From a virus, in the IMG/VR virus record IMGVR_UViG_3300043313_000292, positions 1-45,267 of that record: 45,267 nucleotides of DNA; one strand, 5' to 3'. The notes beneath the pieces are model-generated. The model saw only the letters and a list, made by a program, of their open reading frames with translations. It ran no database searches and was not told the origin of the DNA. Position numbers and translations under genes: made by a program. Shown here piece after piece: positions 44,526 to 45,267 of this stretch (position 1 is its first letter; each line of letters starts with the position of its first letter).

Positions 44526-44780
44526 CTACCAACAGCCCTGGCACTCGACGACGACGACGACGTGAGTGTGCATCGGGATGGCGGTCCGCTTGTACAGCTC
44601 GCCGTTCCGGATCTCCCGGTGACAGCCACCGCAGTCGCGGGATGACGCCCGGCTCACGCGCTCCTCGGACCAGAACTGCACAGAGCCATGCGTCGAGCTG
44701 CGGACCTCTTCGGGGTCATGGTCGCCTTCCATCGTGGCGCCCAGCGTAGGAAGGTCCCACACGTCGGCGGCCTCGATCAC
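44526..44780 (-). CDS. Small zinc-binding protein upstream of terminase
   Basis: An 84-residue protein from a GTG at 44780 (GTGA overlap). Motif CGGCHREIRNGELYKRTAIP and a terminal CQGCW give a CxxC...CxxC zinc-binding cluster like a LIM/PARP-type half finger. Role unknown; its GELY element recalls the zinc finger at the front of the capsid fusion. Confidence 0.6.
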   Translation of the reverse strand: MIEAADVWDLPTLGATMEGDHDPEEVRSSTHGSVQFWSEERVSRASSRDCGGCHREIRNGELYKRTAIPMHTHVVVVVECQGCW

Positions 44781-44893
44781 TGGCGGCGCTTCCGGCGGCG
44801 ATAGCCGGCCCGGTACTCGCGCTCAGCGCGGGTGCACTCTTCGCAACGGCAGCCCTTCACGTACGTGGTCCGAATCCCACACGTACGGCTCAT
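44777..44893 (-). CDS. Small zinc-binding protein (38 aa)
   Basis: MSRTCGIRTTYVKGCRCEEC, then a basic helix (TRAEREYRAGYRRRKRRQ). The 'T..Y..GCRCxxC..A...Y.R..R' pattern is common in small actinobacterial and phage proteins. It is coupled by ATGA to the previous gene and GTGA to the next one. Confidence 0.75.
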   Translation of the reverse strand: MSRTCGIRTTYVKGCRCEECTRAEREYRAGYRRRKRRQ

Positions 44894-44988
44894 CGCCCCT
44901 CGCCTCCCGGGCAGCACAGCCACACGAGGAATCCGCACAGCCCGAGCGATCCGATCAGGGCGGCGACGATCTGCACAGCATCACTCAT
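44890..44988 (-). CDS. Small membrane protein (32 aa)
   Basis: MSDAVQIVAALIGSLGLCGF, then LVWLCCPGGEGR: one membrane helix with a Cys-rich end. The ATG is exactly 7 nt after a TAGTCT -10, as in the operator-controlled cassettes, so it likely starts the late transcript for the packaging genes. Upstream ORF codons are promoter sequence. Confidence 0.65.
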   Translation of the reverse strand: MSDAVQIVAALIGSLGLCGFLVWLCCPGGEGR

Positions 44989-44991
44989 GTC

Positions 44992-45024
44992 GTACAGACT
45001 ACACGGTCTCGTCGGGCGTGTCAC
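44992..45024 (-). promoter_or_regulatory. Leaderless promoter before the packaging operon, without operator
   Basis: -10 TAGTCT (44996-45001) within TAGTCTGTAC, 17-base spacer, -35 GTGACA (45019-45024), ATG at 44988. Same layout as the controlled promoters but the spacer lacks the palindrome, so it may escape the repressor. The TAG is also the stop codon of the upstream gene. Confidence 0.7.
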
Positions 45025-45259
45025 ACCCGGGCGATCGCCAGCCGCCCCGGAAGGTGGCGAGCGCCTCGACCAGCGCCCACGGTCGACGCTCCAGCGTCGT
45101 CGCCCACGCCACCATCGCCATCCGATAGGCAGGGTCCGACACGCCATGGGCCACGTTCACACGCCACGCCAGAGCGATCGCCTCGACGGCCGACAGCCCG
45201 TACTCGGCGAACCGGTCAGCCACGGCCAGGGCCCAGATCGTCGGGAACTGCGGCGCCAC
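44999..45259 (-). CDS. Hypothetical protein, possibly truncated at the right end
   Basis: 86 codons from a GTG at 45259, with open frame beyond it to the window edge, so the true start may lie outside. Helical and Ala/Trp-rich (WALAVADRFAEYGLSAVEAI, RRPWALVEALATFRGGW). Its stop TAG is part of a promoter -10. It may be the C-terminal part of the gene cut at the left end (1-117) on a circular map, needing one base at the join. Confidence 0.55.
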   Translation of the reverse strand: MAPQFPTIWALAVADRFAEYGLSAVEAIALAWRVNVAHGVSDPAYRMAMVAWATTLERRPWALVEALATFRGGWRSPGCDTPDETV

Positions 45260-45267
45260 GCGATTGC

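Noticed and set aside
1-45267. CRISPR array, rRNA, insertion sequence or integrase
   Set aside because: None was recognised on either strand by eye; the repeats present are palindromic sites, iterons and in-frame duplications.

Overview
The window looks like most or all of the genome of a tailed phage (siphovirus architecture) of a high-GC Gram-positive host, probably an actinobacterium. It is visibly GC-rich, and start codons are ATG or GTG. Almost every gene is on the minus strand and joined to its neighbour by ATGA, GTGA or TGATG overlaps; the single plus-strand gene I accept is a 42-codon ORF at 27738-27866. Two secreted proteins point to the host: a subtilase with 'RVLDTR...DVVGY'-type C-terminal repeats common in actinobacterial exoproteins, and a surface protein with an LATTG sorting signal of the LAXTG class. 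No integrase, ParA/ParB pair, DNA polymerase or tRNA was recognised.

Layout, read in the direction of transcription (high to low coordinates). 45.3-44.5 kb: small zinc-binding and membrane proteins. 44.5-34.6 kb: terminase small and large subunits, portal, a zinc-finger/protease/major-capsid fusion, and head-completion and connector proteins. 34.6-25.4 kb: an unusual 9-kb island between the connector genes and the tail-tube gene. It holds a LamG-like structural protein, small beta-rich proteins, a secreted S8 protease, a CAP-domain lipoprotein, a SprT-like metallopeptidase, a winged-helix-like protein and a second lipoprotein. Several of these units have their own promoter and hairpin terminator. 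25.3-17.5 kb: tail tube, frameshifted tail-assembly chaperone, tape measure, Dit-like and hub-like minor tail proteins, and a coiled-coil membrane protein. 17.5-15.9 kb: a membrane collagen-like protein and the LATTG wall-anchored protein. 15.8-11.5 kb: VRR-NUC nuclease, a GIY-YIG-like/HTH membrane protein, small membrane proteins and an FtsK/SpoIIIE-like ATPase, resembling a mini plasmid-transfer cluster. 11.5-3.0 kb: XRE regulator, coiled-coil protein, ERF annealing protein, possible sliding clamp, ribbon-helix-helix protein and a DUF3987-like ATPase. 3.0-0 kb: a paired iteron region with an AT-rich centre, CoiA-like nuclease, amidase endolysin, holin and HNH endonuclease. HNH next to terminase across the window ends fits a circularly permuted or circular map.

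The most striking signal is not a gene. A 16-bp palindrome, TGACG-N6-CGTCA, occurs exactly 17 times across the window, where well under one copy is expected by chance. It is usually at gene boundaries and is read in different frames. In four places it contains or overlaps the -35 box (TTGACG) of a near-identical promoter whose -10 (TAGTCT) lies 7 nt before ATG, which predicts leaderless mRNA shut by a repressor. The sites without a promoter recall the stoperators of L5-like mycobacteriophages. A second repeat family (TGTCGGAAG, two clusters of three direct plus two inverted copies around an AT-rich core at 2777-2992) is a candidate replication origin. Together with the FtsK-like ATPase and the lack of a visible integrase, this suggests a repressor-controlled element that may persist as a plasmid (phage-plasmid). 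That lifestyle is an inference from sequence alone.
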